This document shows, one piece after another, positions 12,279 to 25,250 of a DNA stretch of 64,000 nucleotides (its first letter is position 1; every line of letters starts with the position of its first letter). Made by a program: the position numbers and the translations under genes. The DNA comes from Ficedula albicollis (taxonomy: Eukaryota; Chordata; Aves; Passeriformes; Muscicapidae). The stretch spans positions 75,782,059-75,846,058 of the forward strand of contig NC_021674.1 in NCBI RefSeq assembly GCF_000247815.1, written 5' to 3'. Below the pieces are notes generated by a model that was given only the letters and a program-made list of their open reading frames with translations, did no database searches and was not told where the DNA came from.

Positions 12279-13289
12279 GAAAAGGAAAAGGCAAAACAAA
12301 ACAGGTAGAATTCCTCTGTTACTATTAACACCTAAAATATGATCATGAAACAAAAGCTTTGCTCCTCTGTCCAATTTGATGTCTTTTTCATGCTGCCTCA
12401 GTGATGGCCAAATAATTGGTTGTTCACTTGTGTCCTTGTCTCCCCCGACAGTTCCACAGATGCCCTGAACAATGCTCCAAAGACTGCTTTCAGTAGGGGC
12501 AAATCCTCATTAATCATTCCTGGCTGACAGCACAAGGGAACACCTGCATCTGGCGCAGGGACCAAGCAGTGGCTTCTGGGAGCGCGCATTAAAAAGACCA
12601 ACCAATTCAAGTTGTGAGAGTAGGCTTCTAATAGCCATGTGAAAAATCCCTCTCTCGCTGGATTTCCTTTCATTAAATAGCTAAAATTAGACCTGTGGCT
12701 CCTGTTGAGATTAAAATATCAATGTATTCTAAGCAAATCAGGAAATGAACAGTACTGTATGTTATGATAAATGGCTGCTAAATTCTTTATGTCTAGATCA
12801 AGCAATGTTAGCATTAAATACTGATGAACTGTCACATAATTTTCATTTAGAAATGACTGCACTTTGAGCTTCATGTCCTGTGGTGCTCATAAATATTTTC
12901 TCCTGTTATATTTCATAAATAGACTACACTGACTGTACAGATATTTTTAGCATGTAGTCCTAAGACCATACTGTGTACAAACTGTTTTCTGTGCAAACAT
13001 ATCAACCTTTCCATGCAAAGTATTATCAGAAAATATTCATAGTGCTAAAAGGTGCTGTAGTCACCCCAGTGCTATAAAGCCATTTTCCAGCTTTCTATTA
13101 CAACACTTTCTTAACAGAATAGTTGTCAGGTGGGGGTTATTAAATTGTTTACATTGCATTTAGAGTACAGGTCAGGATTTTCCTCCTGAGGCAAATGGGA
13201 AAGGAGTGAGGAAAGAAAAAATAATATGCTTTTCATTTGTTTGTTTAGTTTTCATAAAAATGAGTCAGGTGTTTTATCTGAACGTGTAG

Positions 13290-13370
13290 GGCCATTAAAA
13301 CCTCGGGTAGGATTCCAGTTGATTTCAATGGGCTTTGGGTCAGGCCCTTAGGCCCTGCATCTGCTCTGTG
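13290..13370 (+). repeat. Possible ancient amniote repeat fragment
   Basis: Contains CCAGTTGATTTCAATGGGCT followed by TTGGGTCAGGCCCTTAGG. The phrase TTGACTTCAATGGG...GGATCAGGCCC is common in old amniote repeats. Only a short stretch can be recognised, so boundaries and family are uncertain. Confidence 0.4.
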
Positions 13371-13919
13371 ATTAAAACAGCACATCTCTTCTCACACGTA
13401 AACTGGAGACAACCACCATGGGCTAGGGATTACAGACCACTAACAATGTATTTTTTTGCACATATGACTGAGCACGACCAGGCTTTGAGTCTGTCCATAA
13501 AATGTGTTCACATCTCAAACAAGCAGCACTCAGCAGATACAAAAAGTGTCTTTTAGAAAGCAGTCAATTATCACCTATACACCATGGTGAAGATTTTAGC
13601 AAAGGTCAGAAGGGTAAGATGGGGGAGCAAAGGGAAAAAAAGAGGTAGGAAAAAAAAAAGCCCTGCAGAACTCTGAGCATTAAAATGCCACTAGTGCTGA
13701 GATATGTACAGTGTAAAAGAGCATAAAACACATCTGGGCTATGCATTGAATATTTAATTTGAGAAATACTTTCCTGCAACCTGATACTGAGGGAATTGAT
13801 TTGGGGGAAAAAAAACCAACCTGAAACAGAATTTTAGAGTGTATTTTTTTTTTCCTTTAAGAAGAAGGAAAAGTTTGCATATTCATTTGCAAAGTAAAAG
13901 TGTATGCTGTACAAGCAAG
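13371..13919. other. Unannotated DNA
   Basis: No gene or element recognised. Short A-runs near 13650 and 13808 and a T-run near 13845 are the only notable simple sequence. Confidence 0.55.
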
Positions 13920-13961
13920 AATAAAGCTTGAATGCAGTAAATTAAAAAAAAAAAAAAAAAA
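13920..13961 (+). other. AATAAA followed by poly(A): possible retroposed transcript end
   Basis: AATAAA at 13920-13925 is followed 18 bases later by an 18-base A run (13944-13961). That spacing matches a cleaved and polyadenylated mRNA copied back into DNA. The sequence upstream was not recognised as any transcript, so this may be coincidence in A-rich DNA. The stretch from 13931 is duplicated after the poly-G tract. Confidence 0.35.

Positions 13962-14034
<73 letters not shown>
13962..14034 (+). repeat. Poly-G tract, 73 bases, flanked by direct repeats
   Basis: Seventy-three uninterrupted Gs. The sequence AATGCAGTAAATT plus a long A run stands immediately before it (13931-13961, A18) and again immediately after it (14035-14064, A17), with a 104-base offset. 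The poly-G therefore sits between two direct copies, like an insertion with a target duplication or a tandem duplication with filler. Frames through it give only poly-proline or poly-glycine. Confidence 0.97.
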
Positions 14035-14035
<1 letters not shown>

Positions 14036-14064
14036 ATGCAGTAAATTAAAAAAAAAAAAAAAAA

Positions 14065-16306
14065 GAAGAAAAAGAAAAAAAAAAACCAAAGCAAAACACT
14101 GGTGACCAAGAGAAAAACTATGAACTGCCACATCTGGGAGAGCAATGATTAAGTACTGATGCATATATTGTTTACAGCCATTTTCATAATTTATCTTCAT
14201 ATGTTTAATTCTGTCTTTTTAAAGTTATTGAACAAAACTTTAAAGATTTTTTTGCACTTCATTGTCTGTTAGAAATAGTGATGTGATAGAGAAATTCTTT
14301 CTACAGAATGCAATACCATCACCTGCACAGTATGAGAAATGATGCCATCTAAATGCTGTGGGTTAAGGAGATAAATATGAGCAGCTTGCACAATAGAGAC
14401 ACATACCTGGCCAATTCTCTGAAAGCTACCAACACATGAAATCACTCTTTTCTCTACTGCTTTCTGCTGGGCTTTCTTTGCAGCAATGAAAGCATCTGTT
14501 CTTACAAATTTCATGCAGGTATGGTAGGAATTTGGGTTACAATAGATAATTTCAATTTAGGAGTAATATTTTCATAAGCTCTTTAAAAATCTCAGATCTT
14601 TCAAGTTTCTGTCAGGACATTATGCAAATATGTACAGAAGCCAGGTAAATGAGTGACTGTAGATGTGATGTAATTATGTTCCCATCTGTTTGTAGGGGTG
14701 GGAAATATGCTGACACATATAGTGGGCATTTGTATATCTCCTTAATAATACACCTCAGTTGTAAATAATAACTACTGAAGGTAGGAAATCCCCTTCCAAT
14801 TTTTTTAAACTGAGATACTTAGCAACTTGTCACACGAGCAGAAAGCTGAAATGCAAATTCTAACTGCCCTCAGGCCAGTTTCATTAGACTCTTTTAAAAT
14901 TTGCTGTGTAAATAATTTCACATATAACTTGACTATCTCCTGTTCAAAAGTGACAAGTTTCAGGTACACCTCAAACATATGGGGTGGGGAGTTCTTCAAA
15001 GATACATAGTTAAGGCAAAAACATGTAAAACATTATCTTACTTGTTACTAAAACTCTGACTATTCTATCATATAAAAGTTTTAAAAAACTTTGAAAATCT
15101 GTTACTTTTATCACAAGTATCATTCACTTCTCGCAGGCTGGACAGGGAGAGGAGACTAGCAGGAGTCACAGCTGCTCCCACCCTCATCAATTAAAAAACT
15201 AAAACTAAGAGGGATCAGCCAAAATTTTGCAAAAAGTTGAAGTTTAAACCCAAATTAAAAAAAAAACCAAATAAACAGAATAAAAACAAACAAAAACCAA
15301 ACCAAAAACAAACTAATAACACCATCTGCACCTTACTTGCAGTTAAATTTTAAAATTTCTTTAGACTGCTCCAATTTATAATAATTTTGAAAATCTCATT
15401 TTACCTTGTCTCCTACTTCTTTTAAATTTGTAATCAGCTGGTTCTCAGAGGTGAACTAAAACTTTCCATAGGCAATTTTTCATGTCAGCTGTTATACCAG
15501 TGCCAATGCTGGGCAAAAAGTACACTCTGCATTCCCATGAGGAATAAGAACAGGAGGACAAAACCAAAATCCTGTCTTCCACCCAATCTTTCTCTGTCAG
15601 CCCTTACAAACTGTGCATAGCTCATACACTGCCAGGCATAAAGTATCAGGATAATCACATAATATTCATACTAGAAATGGGGTGTCCGAAGTCAAGACAA
15701 AACAGCTTTTTAGCAGTTGTCTCTATCCTAGTAGTTACAGGTAGAAGATGCTGTGCATAACAGACTAAATTTGTAATCATCCTCCCAAGTAAAGTTGGCT
15801 TCCAAAGATTGTGTGTTTCTTTTTTACTTTATCCTTATTCCCTAGCCCCTGTAAGAGTCATCTGGAGACCAATTTTTGTGGACTGTGTGTGAAAGGAATG
15901 AGGGGCTGCTTGGCTTAAATAATATTAGAGCAATTAGTGTGTCAGAGAAGTTGTTCTTGCTTTTTTGCCTTTCCTATAATCCCTAAAGTATAAGGAATAA
16001 TTAACTGAAATCCAATTAATGTTGATTTAGAACACCTGTTTCCAAAATCCTTTGACTAACTTTTTCTTTCTTTTTTTTTTTTTTTCCTCTTCACTCTTTG
16101 TTTTAAGATGAAATACATATCCCTATTCAGTTGCTGTTAAGAGCCTAGAGATTTGCATTTTCTAGACATGAAGAGAACCTGTTGTAAGAGAGCTGTGAAG
16201 ATTTAAAAGACCAAAAGAGGCTGGTATGTATATTACAGCAGCGGTAACTTTAACTGTTCCTTTTCCAAACTTCATTCTTTCAAAAAAACAAGTTTAGCTA
16301 TGATTT
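14065..16306. other. Unannotated AT-rich DNA
   Basis: No gene recognised; open frames are at most 81 codons. An A/C-rich low-complexity tract lies at about 15256-15312 and a T14-16 tract near 16071-16086. The rest shows no recognised repeat. Confidence 0.55.
15256..15312. repeat. A/C-rich low-complexity tract
   Basis: Repeated AAAC, AAACC and CAAAC words with long A runs. Simple sequence of the same type recurs near 4.3, 21.0, 23.6 and 25.2 kb. Confidence 0.7.
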
Positions 16307-16308
16307 CC

Positions 16309-16885
<577 letters not shown>

Positions 16886-18386
16886 ATGATGGAGCGATGC
16901 AATGATTTCTGGCTGAACACACCACGCAGCCACCCTGTCAGGATAGGTGCTAAAGGCAGCACATCCTATGTGCAAAACACCCACTACCCTGAGAAAGGAT
17001 TTTCTTGTGCTGCTCCCTGCAGGTCTGAGCACCTTCCCTCTCCATTAGCTAAATGCCCTGACCTAGCATTCTGCAAGTCTGCTGGAGGATGTGGTGTTCT
17101 TTCTTTCCTTTCAGCTGCTCCCATGCAAAATAAAACAGGGCCTGGGCTGAAGAACGACTGATTTCTAAAGCACATAACTGCTCACCAGCACCATGGAGAG
17201 GTTTAACAGGATTTGTATTTGTATATTGATTAGGCACCTGTAAAAATCCCCACCCTGACAGTTTAGACAGTGAAGACCATGACTTAGTGAGACACTTATT
17301 ACAATAGACCTGTTTTGAGACTAGACATAGTAATTAACTCTAAGCTGTGATTGTAGAAGTATGACCTATTAAACACATTTTGAAATCAAAATGTTTTTAC
17401 AATTTACGTATGGTGCCATAATCCTTTGATCTTCAATTGAATGAAAGAATCCTTTCTACTCAGTATTCAGAATTTTTTTGTAATATAGCTGTGTCTTAAA
17501 CTATCCTATTTTCAAGAGAGCAGAGGAACATAAGTGAGGACCTCTTACCCCTCTTCTTCCTTAAAAGTGTTCGATTTCTTAGCTGAAAAATTAGAAATCA
17601 GCAAATAGTACTCAATCTTAATTTCTTATGTACTAAGCAATTTCTTATGAATCATGTAATGCATTCAAGGGATCATCTTGTGTGGATACTGATTAACTGT
17701 ATCAGAGGGGCTGTCTCATTATATATCGTGAGCCTTTTTCATTAGAGAAAATCTGCAAACAAACCTTGAGTGTTTAGATTATTTTGCACCGTGCTGTATG
17801 TCTAGCCACAGATACAAAAGATGCCTACTATTTTTAACAGGATTATAGAAAACATGAAAGGGTGCTTCCTTAAATATTGACAGTTGAGGGAAAAAGAAAA
17901 GATTTTTTAATACAAAATCTGAAAGAAGTGGTAGGAAGAAACTTTTTGCCCCTTAGGAAAGCAGCTGCATATTAAACATCTATATTTCTGAAGCACCTTT
18001 AAAAATTACCCTTAGCATTAGCATTGCAGTTTTTTATGAGAAGTCCATGAAATTCAGAAATAGTTATAAAAGAAGGAAAGAATGAACAAGAAATAAATAG
18101 CATTATGAATAACTAAGTTACAAATCAGTCTTGAATTATACAAGCTGTTCTAGAGATCAGCCAGAGGTGGGTGGAAGACAGGGTTATAAAATTCAAAGAT
18201 TATCAATTCGTTTCATGAAAAACACTTGTGTCTTTATAAAGCTTTTTAGCATCCCGATGGTACCTTAAGGTTACTCTGAATTGAATTAATAGATTGCATG
18301 CAGTGGGTAAAGGTTTCCTACAGTGCATATTTACTGCTGTGATCTCTCTTACCCTTCTGTCTTTTGCTGTCTCTTTCACACTACAT
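16886..18386. other. Unannotated DNA
   Basis: A slightly GC-richer stretch at 16886-17160 is open in one frame for 91 codons but shows no recognisable domain. A CTTTCCTTTCAG that could serve as a 3' splice site lies near 17101-17113, with no supporting exon evidence. The remainder is AT-rich with no recognised element. Confidence 0.5.
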
Positions 18387-18468
18387 GATTGTTAGGCAGT
18401 TTTTAGGGTGCTCTTCCTGCTAATGTTGATTGTTACGCAGTTTTTAGGGTGCTCTTCCTGCTAATGTT
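18387..18468. repeat. Tandem duplication, 41-bp period, two copies
   Basis: GATTGTTAGGCAG and GATTGTTACGCAG begin the two copies at 18387 and 18428. Each continues TTTTTAGGGTGCTCTTCCTG and ends CTAATGTT. One substitution (G to C) separates the copies. Confidence 0.95.
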
Positions 18469-20659
18469 AAAAATGCTTATGCTGCTGTCAATACGGGAGG
18501 GAGACCCTGGAGAGATTTATGACAACACCTTCCATACCTTTATCTCCACACAAGAGCAGGACTAGTGCAAGGCTCCATGCATACAAAACACAGACTTCAC
18601 AGACCACAAAAAGGCCACCACATTCATCTGTGAATTGCACACCCATGAATGACAGATCCAGGCAGAACACGTTGAAAAGGGTCTACACACTGATGTGCAT
18701 CTGCTTGAAAGCTACTGCACCAAGGCACATTTCTAGGTGTAGGACAAGAGGCACATCATAGGTCTTTACAAGACTGTGTATTGATGACAGACTGCAATTT
18801 AAAAAGCTAAAAAGCATCCTCTCAAAAGAGAACGGCACGTGCTGATACTCCATGGAATGAAACAAAGAAGGGAATACCCAATTCTAAAAGTATTTGAAAA
18901 AAAAAACCCCAAAGAATAAGGGGTCTCTCAGTCATTTAACAAAATTAAACATTACTCAAATAAACAGTGGGGGATGTTTGAGACTTAAAATGTATATAGC
19001 CAAGACTTAGGTGCAGAATTTTTGATTAAAAAATCTTTAAACTGGTTTTCTTTCCGTGTTTCCCACAGGATTTGAGCTCTTGCAAGTAAAAAGAAGCAAA
19101 AGATCTGTCTGGGTATGCTGGTTTGATTCCCTTAGTCAAGTGCATTCTGACTATGAAAAAAAAATATTATGGAAGAAGGGCAATTTATTTTTCTTTCATT
19201 AGAGAGGGAAAAATTGTAGACACACACACCTCTCTGTCTCACATAAACCAGTCTGAATATACAAGCCTCTGAAGAAAAAACCTTTTTGTTTTGCAAGTCC
19301 TAGCCAAACTCCCGTTTCCATGGTGTGGTACTATGGGTTAGAACCTTTCACCTTTGGAGATGCCTATAGATACACATGCATATCCTTAAAACTGAAGGAA
19401 AAGGTGATTTCACGTGCATGGGACATAGGAACAGAGAGGCAGGCAAAGTGGAGACTTCTCATCCCTGCATAGTTACCTTTATGGTTCTGTGGTTCTCACA
19501 GACTTTGCATTCTACTGCCTTTTCAGAAAGGCTTTAATGGAGGAGAGGAGAGGAGAGGAGAGGAGAGGAGAGGAGCGTTTGTATTAAATATTAAAGGTAC
19601 ACTAGTCAATGAATGAGCTAAAACTGAAATATTTTATGAAAGCTTTCTAACAGTGAAATGCACTGGGCAGCACAAGATACGTCTAACAATCAGGGTGACA
19701 ATAGATTAGGGAGTTAATTAAAGAAGGAGATCCTCTTGGGAAGAGCCTGGATAATAAGGATTCTATTGTTTTAATATTGACAACAAAGGAGGGAAAGTTA
19801 ATGGTAATGGAGTCAATTTTATTTAATGCTCTTCTTAAATGTTACTATTTCAGTGCCTGCTATCCAAGTAAAAAATTCTGTATGAATTCAGTCCCAATTC
19901 AGCACCTGCAGGTGCAAACCCCAAATAAATTACTGGGGAAGGGGCAGATGCTGACAGGATTGCAGTCTAGACTCCTCACTCTAAATCCATTTAGTGCTAT
20001 TAACCATGACTGGATGTAATAGCTTTGTGTACATTAGCACCAGGATAATTTTCCCTATTTTTCTAAATATCAAATGTGTGTATTCATACACACTATATAA
20101 AGAAAACATCAAAGGAGAACAAAACAAAATTACTAGCAAGCCTCTTTGCAATATAGTCCATATTTTCAAATGTTGACTAAGGAAGAAAAAGTAGGCCGGG
20201 TTTCTTAAAATAAAGCAGTATTATTCATGGACTAAATGGTGCCACCAGACAAACTATTTCCTTTTAATGCAAACAGATTTTACACACAAAGAGTACAGGA
20301 TTTTTAAAAAAATGTTAAGAAATATACACTTCCACTGCATGTAAACAGTAATAGAAACCTGACACAATCAAAAGATAATCTCGTTTAAGTGAATATGTTT
20401 GCTGTGTAACAACCCATATTTTATTAAGTTGCCCAACACTTTTGAACCCTGATAAGGAAATGGACCTATTCTGAGGGCAACATAGATATTTGCTACAGAG
20501 ATTATTCCTGTTAAATATATCTACCCTTGTTTAAATGCAATGTAGAAAGGCAATACATAAACAGAGGGAGGAAACAGAGGCAATGCTGAAAGTGATATTG
20601 AACTAGAGAGCCCTCCTTTGTGAAAGGAAATAAAGAACAAGATTATCTGGAAAGAAGAG
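18469..20659. other. Unannotated DNA with a microsatellite
   Basis: Open frames of 60 to 80 codons overlap on both strands and show no recognised domain. A (GGAGA)7 microsatellite lies at 19541-19575. No mobile element recognised. Confidence 0.55.
19541..19575 (+). repeat. (AGGAG)7 microsatellite
   Basis: Seven consecutive 5-base AGGAG units, 35 bases, purine-only. Confidence 0.97.
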
Positions 20660-20960
20660 AAAGTAGCACCAAAATGTAGTCAGAGCCAGGAGGTGCAAGG
20701 GAGGGACAGACAGAGAACAAAGTGGGTGTGTGGTGACTGTGAGAGTCAGGTTGCACTCAGAGGAGGCAAAGAGATCTGAGGGTAAAAAGCCAATTAATGG
20801 ATTAAAGGGTAAGTATCCAAGTTCTGAAACAGAGGGGTGATAATATAGGCAGCTAGGGAGAGGATTAGAATAAAGAAGTGATAACAGTATTCAGCTGAGA
20901 GGGAAGGCTGTCAAGAACTGAATGGGAAAAGAAAATAAGACAATGAAAACAAAAAGCTGT
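20660..20960 (+). repeat. Unclassified dispersed repeat, copy A
   Basis: Shares an extended, gapped similarity with 53430-53760. Matching words in the same order are GGAGGCAA, GAGGGTAA, AAAGCCA, GGGTAAG versus GGATAAG, GAAA-AG-GGGTGATAAT versus GAAA-AG-GAGTGATAAT, GGCAGCTAGGGAGAG versus AGCAGCAAGGGAGAG, TTAGAATA, and a shared end with ACTG-AT-G-GAAA followed by an A-rich tail. The copies are clearly diverged, so the element is old. I do not recognise the family; it has no open frame. It is followed by an A-rich tract at 21001-21044. Confidence 0.65.
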
Positions 20961-21000
20961 CATTTAATCAAGGGCTGTGATGGTAAGAGCCCAGACACCA

Positions 21001-21044
21001 ACCAAAAAAAAACAAAAAAAAAAAAAAGGAAAAAACCCCCACAG
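21001..21044. repeat. A-rich tract
   Basis: A9 and A13 runs separated by single C or GG, just after dispersed repeat copy A. It could be the poly(A)-like tail of that element. Confidence 0.7.
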
Positions 21045-24000
21045 TTTGGTTTCAGCTCGAAATGTCTTGAAATCATTGTTGGAGTACAGAGACAGATGGA
21101 AGACTTGGCCATGACTGTATAAAATCAAGTGGGTAACAATGAATTCAGAGCAATTACCAGATTCAGTTCCTCAGTGCTGTTTCTCTGAACTATTTGCCAC
21201 CAGGCAGTTGCTTGTCCCAAGTGTATACAGCTGAGAATTTGCAATAAAAATACAGAGTGTATTTATGAAGCTGGATAAAGAAAGGTGGGTTATGCATCTC
21301 TTGTGTAGGGTTTCACCATGCCAAGGGATAGAGCTACTTTAAGAATTAATAATTTCCCAGATATGTATTGTCTTTCTGGGCAGCCTTAGCTTCCACAGTA
21401 TCTCTAACACTATCTTAAATGTACTTTGAACTTAGCTCTTTTGATTAAAATGTTACAGAGGGTTACTAGAGAGGTATGGATGGGGACTTATTTCTTTGGG
21501 ATTTTTATTTTCAGTCCTCTTTTATCTCTTTTTCAGTCCCCTTACTCTTTACACTTCACTGACTCAGCAGTATCCTGTTTTCTTCTTCTGTGTAATTTAT
21601 TAATATTGTTCTGTATTCTATATATTAAATATTCTAAATCTATAGTGATAATTTAGAGATAAATAATAGCTGTCATGTCATGTTTCTTCTAAGAGAACAT
21701 TTAAGAGGACTTCAGAGTTGTAGAAGTTTAGCAATACTCTCAAGTGACAGCAGGATGATTTTAATACAATCTGAATGAGACAAAACTTTAGGTCTTTTTA
21801 CCAGAAACATATTTAAGCAAATTACAGCAGTATATGAGAAAATTTTAACTAAATCCTTTTGATAAAGGAAAAATATCTAATAAACAGAAATTCTCCCCTT
21901 GGCTTTGAAATTTTAGATCATTATAATGCTTCAACCAGCCTTAAAATCCATCTTTTCATGTCTCCCATACTTTTCTCAGTGAACGGGGAAAGTTTTTCCT
22001 TAGTAAGATTCATATAACCAATCGCAGAATGATTAAAAATAGTGAATGACCATCCTGGTTTGATATTGCCTAAAGTTACTGACATCTGTCTTCTACTGAT
22101 GTCACTGATCCAGGGTAAAAATGAAGCCATAACTTCTCAGGGTTACAGCATAGTAACCCAAAGACCATAACTATATTGCTCTGTTTAACAAGTCCAGTCT
22201 TTGTCTATTAGAATTTATAAAACTAAATTATTTTATTCCCCTTCTAAAATTTCTTCCATTTCATATCAGTAATGTCAGACCAGTCTTTACTGTCACTCAA
22301 AATATAAACTGGTAGACATCATCATGGATCACTGTCCATTCTCAACCTCCTCCAGACACAGGATACTTCTCACTATATTTCAGGGTTTTTTCCTGTCTGT
22401 TGATCCTACCACAGTACTCAGGAAATACTTTGAATTGGGCAGGATTGCCTATTCCTCAGTTTGGAACCACAAGTGAGACTGTATTTTGAATGCTAGCATG
22501 CTTTCAAGTGTGTTTTTGCTAAAGGACTGAATTTGATACATAAATTTCCATATTGAAAATTTTAAAACACACACTCCTCCACCCATCACACATACCCTTC
22601 AGTAACCAGAAGCTAGGAATGGGGGAGAGAAATTTTTCAGACACAAAGGTTGATTCTCTGCCTGGATTCTTGCATAGCATGTAATCCTAGTAGTGAGGAG
22701 CAAACATCCATTGCACCTCCCCACCCCCAGTCTCTCCCTCGCCTTGGAAAAGTTACAAGATTCTGAACAATTTCTGCATAATCTACTTTACTTCCTCAAG
22801 TGAGTGCTTACTGCTTTTATAATTTTTAAGAATTCTGCCCAAGTGTAACCTTGTGAAGAGACTGCTAAATTTCTGGGCTTAATATCAGCCAACATCTGGG
22901 CATGGAAAAGCCTATTACAGGAAAATTTTGCCAAATTAAAACAGTTAAGTACAACATTTTTATGGGTTTTACCTAAATTCCAGGGTAGATGGTAAAATGT
23001 TTTTTTTTCCCAGTCTGACAAAATATTTGCTTCCCAGTATGGAATTTGATATGTGGTTTTCTGGAAAACTTCATGCTAAAGAGAATCTAAGAACAGCTTA
23101 GCTGAAATTTTCTCTAGAATAAAATGTGTTAATAATGACAGCATGGGGTGATTTTCTATCTCATATTCAGAACAATTTGTAAGAAACTTCATTTAAATGC
23201 AGAGATTAATCAGAGATTTAATCAGATATCTTTTTTCTTCTTTAAAGTAGAAACAGTTTCTTCAGTCTCAAAGTGATCTAAAAAATCTAAAATTGTTTAA
23301 AAGTTAAGTGAAACACAGGGAAAACTGTGTTAAATTTTTATTGTTTGCTATATCTATGCAAAATGTGATTTTAACATTTAAATTATTTTTATATATTATG
23401 CTTTTGTGAAGAACAGAAATACACATTTTCCTAATAATAATTTTTTTATAATATTTTGATAATAGGGGGAGGGGGGGAAATAAATAGTAAAATTATTTCT
23501 TGTCAACAGGACATATCTATTGGCAATATCATTTTCCAAAAATAAAAAGTAAATTTTTAAATTGTATATATAGGAGCCTTCTCTTAACAAAACAAAAAAC
23601 CCAAACAAAAGCCTCAAAAAAGAAACAAAAAGAAATCAATAATGATTGAAATGCCACATTTGGGACATTCCAGGTGTGACAACTGAAGTGAGTTCATCTG
23701 CAGTTGAGAGTTTCAAGTGTCTTTGCAGTGACTCTGTGATATGAATGATTAAATAATCATTATCAAAACTGAAGTTCTGAAGTCATGTGACAAGAACTAT
23801 CCCAACAAACTTAGGCCTGTGAATGAAATTTAATGTAAGATGTTTTTCAGGGTTGCCATACAGTCAACAGCAATTCCCCAAAATATTATCCAGGCTTAAG
23901 CTAAGGAGTTGAACGATCCTCTCTCAACAATTATTTTACCCTAAATTTCAAAAATTTTAGGGCCTGAACCTACAGAATCTGAGACTCTTTCAACCATTTA

Positions 24001-25156
24001 CAGGAAACAGCCATGCACCATTTTAATATTATCTAATGTTAATAACAAAAATCAGAACTATCCACATTCCTGACAATTGATCACTGATAGATGGCTTACA
24101 GGTGTGTTAGGAAGGCAAAATGCCAATTCCAGGAGACTGTGAAAAGCATCTGGAACTGATAAATCTGGAACTGAGTTTGTGGTGGAAAATCACTCTTTCA
24201 AAGGCCACTGAGAAATCTCATATGACCAAGTTTATACAAATTCACTATAGCAGGCTGTTGCCTTCATGGAGCCTTAATTCCTTGAAGACTGAAATCATGT
24301 GCCACAGACATTTATTTTCTGTCCACTGCCTGAAAGGCATCATGATTGACTAGACTTTTAACTTTGACATTCCAGTGAAGTCCATGTAGTTGGGATCCCC
24401 AGTATACTTACAATGTAAAATAACCATCTAAGAGACCTGAAAATACCCAGGTCACAGCTGAGATTGTTTCCCCCTCCACCTCCCCCCTCATGTTTAAGGT
24501 AACCTCTATATTATGCAAGGAACAGAAGAAATTTTGAAAATTGAATATAGAATAAAAACACCCCGCTATCAAGGGTAGTTAATGCAGTCTTAAACCGGCA
24601 GCTATCTTTGTCAAGATATCTGATTTTTCAGGACAAAAAAGAAAAAGAGTAGTTCTCTCTTATCCAGACAAGAGAAGGTACTGGCAGAGTGCCACAGCAA
24701 ATTACTGGAGAAGTTGAAGAAGATGGGAATTAGAAGGAAAGCTGTACAGGGGGAAGAGAACTAATTATACAAGACAGAAGCAGGTTATAGTTACAGATTT
24801 ATCCCTTGTCTGGGACTGCTAAAATTTTTCATGGCTCATTCTTGAGGCGCACCTTGTTTAATCAGAAAAGAAATCAGAACTGCTTGATGAAATATGCAGA
24901 TGACAATGTTGAAGGTATTTTTCAATACAAAGAATTATAATATCATGCAAGGAAAAAAATAGAAGATCTCTAGGACTGGAATAATGGAAATGAGTGACAT
25001 TTAACTGTACAGAGTGCAAGGTCAATCACTAACAGCGTAGTAAGAATTTTTGCATTAAATTTGGAGCTCATCAAATGGAAACAGCATAGGAAAAAATAAA
25101 TTTTCATCTTTTGAACAATTAATTTATTAATGAGGAGCATTACAACATGGATAAGA

Positions 25157-25250
25157 AAAAAAAAAAAACAACAAAACCAAGTAAACAAAAAAACCCCGCA
25201 ACCTAACCACAAAAAACCAAACCAAATAACTCCAAGAAGAAAAACAAAAC
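25157..25250. repeat. A/C-rich low-complexity tract
   Basis: A12 run followed by AAC, AACC and ACAAAA words over about 90 bases. No element body recognised beside it. Confidence 0.7.

Larger units (their letters stand above)
6046..13289. other. Unannotated AT-rich DNA, no gene recognised
   Basis: About 7 kb without a recognisable exon, RNA gene or mobile element. Open frames are at most 94 codons and overlap one another. Simple repeats are present: an (AT)8 run at 6941-6956 followed by T13, a short (GTT)n near 8864-8878, and an A15 tract at 12264-12278. A short, more GC-rich patch lies at about 10030-10145 and contains an inverted repeat. Another GC-richer patch lies at about 12430-12600, with no identity assigned. 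Confidence 0.55.

Noticed and set aside
13883..14200. 105-codon minus-strand frame with poly-proline
   Set aside because: Product of the 73-base poly-G tract and nearby A runs.
17101..17160. CTTTCCTTTCAG as a possible 3' splice site with a downstream exon
   Set aside because: No conserved coding frame follows and no partner splice site can be supported.
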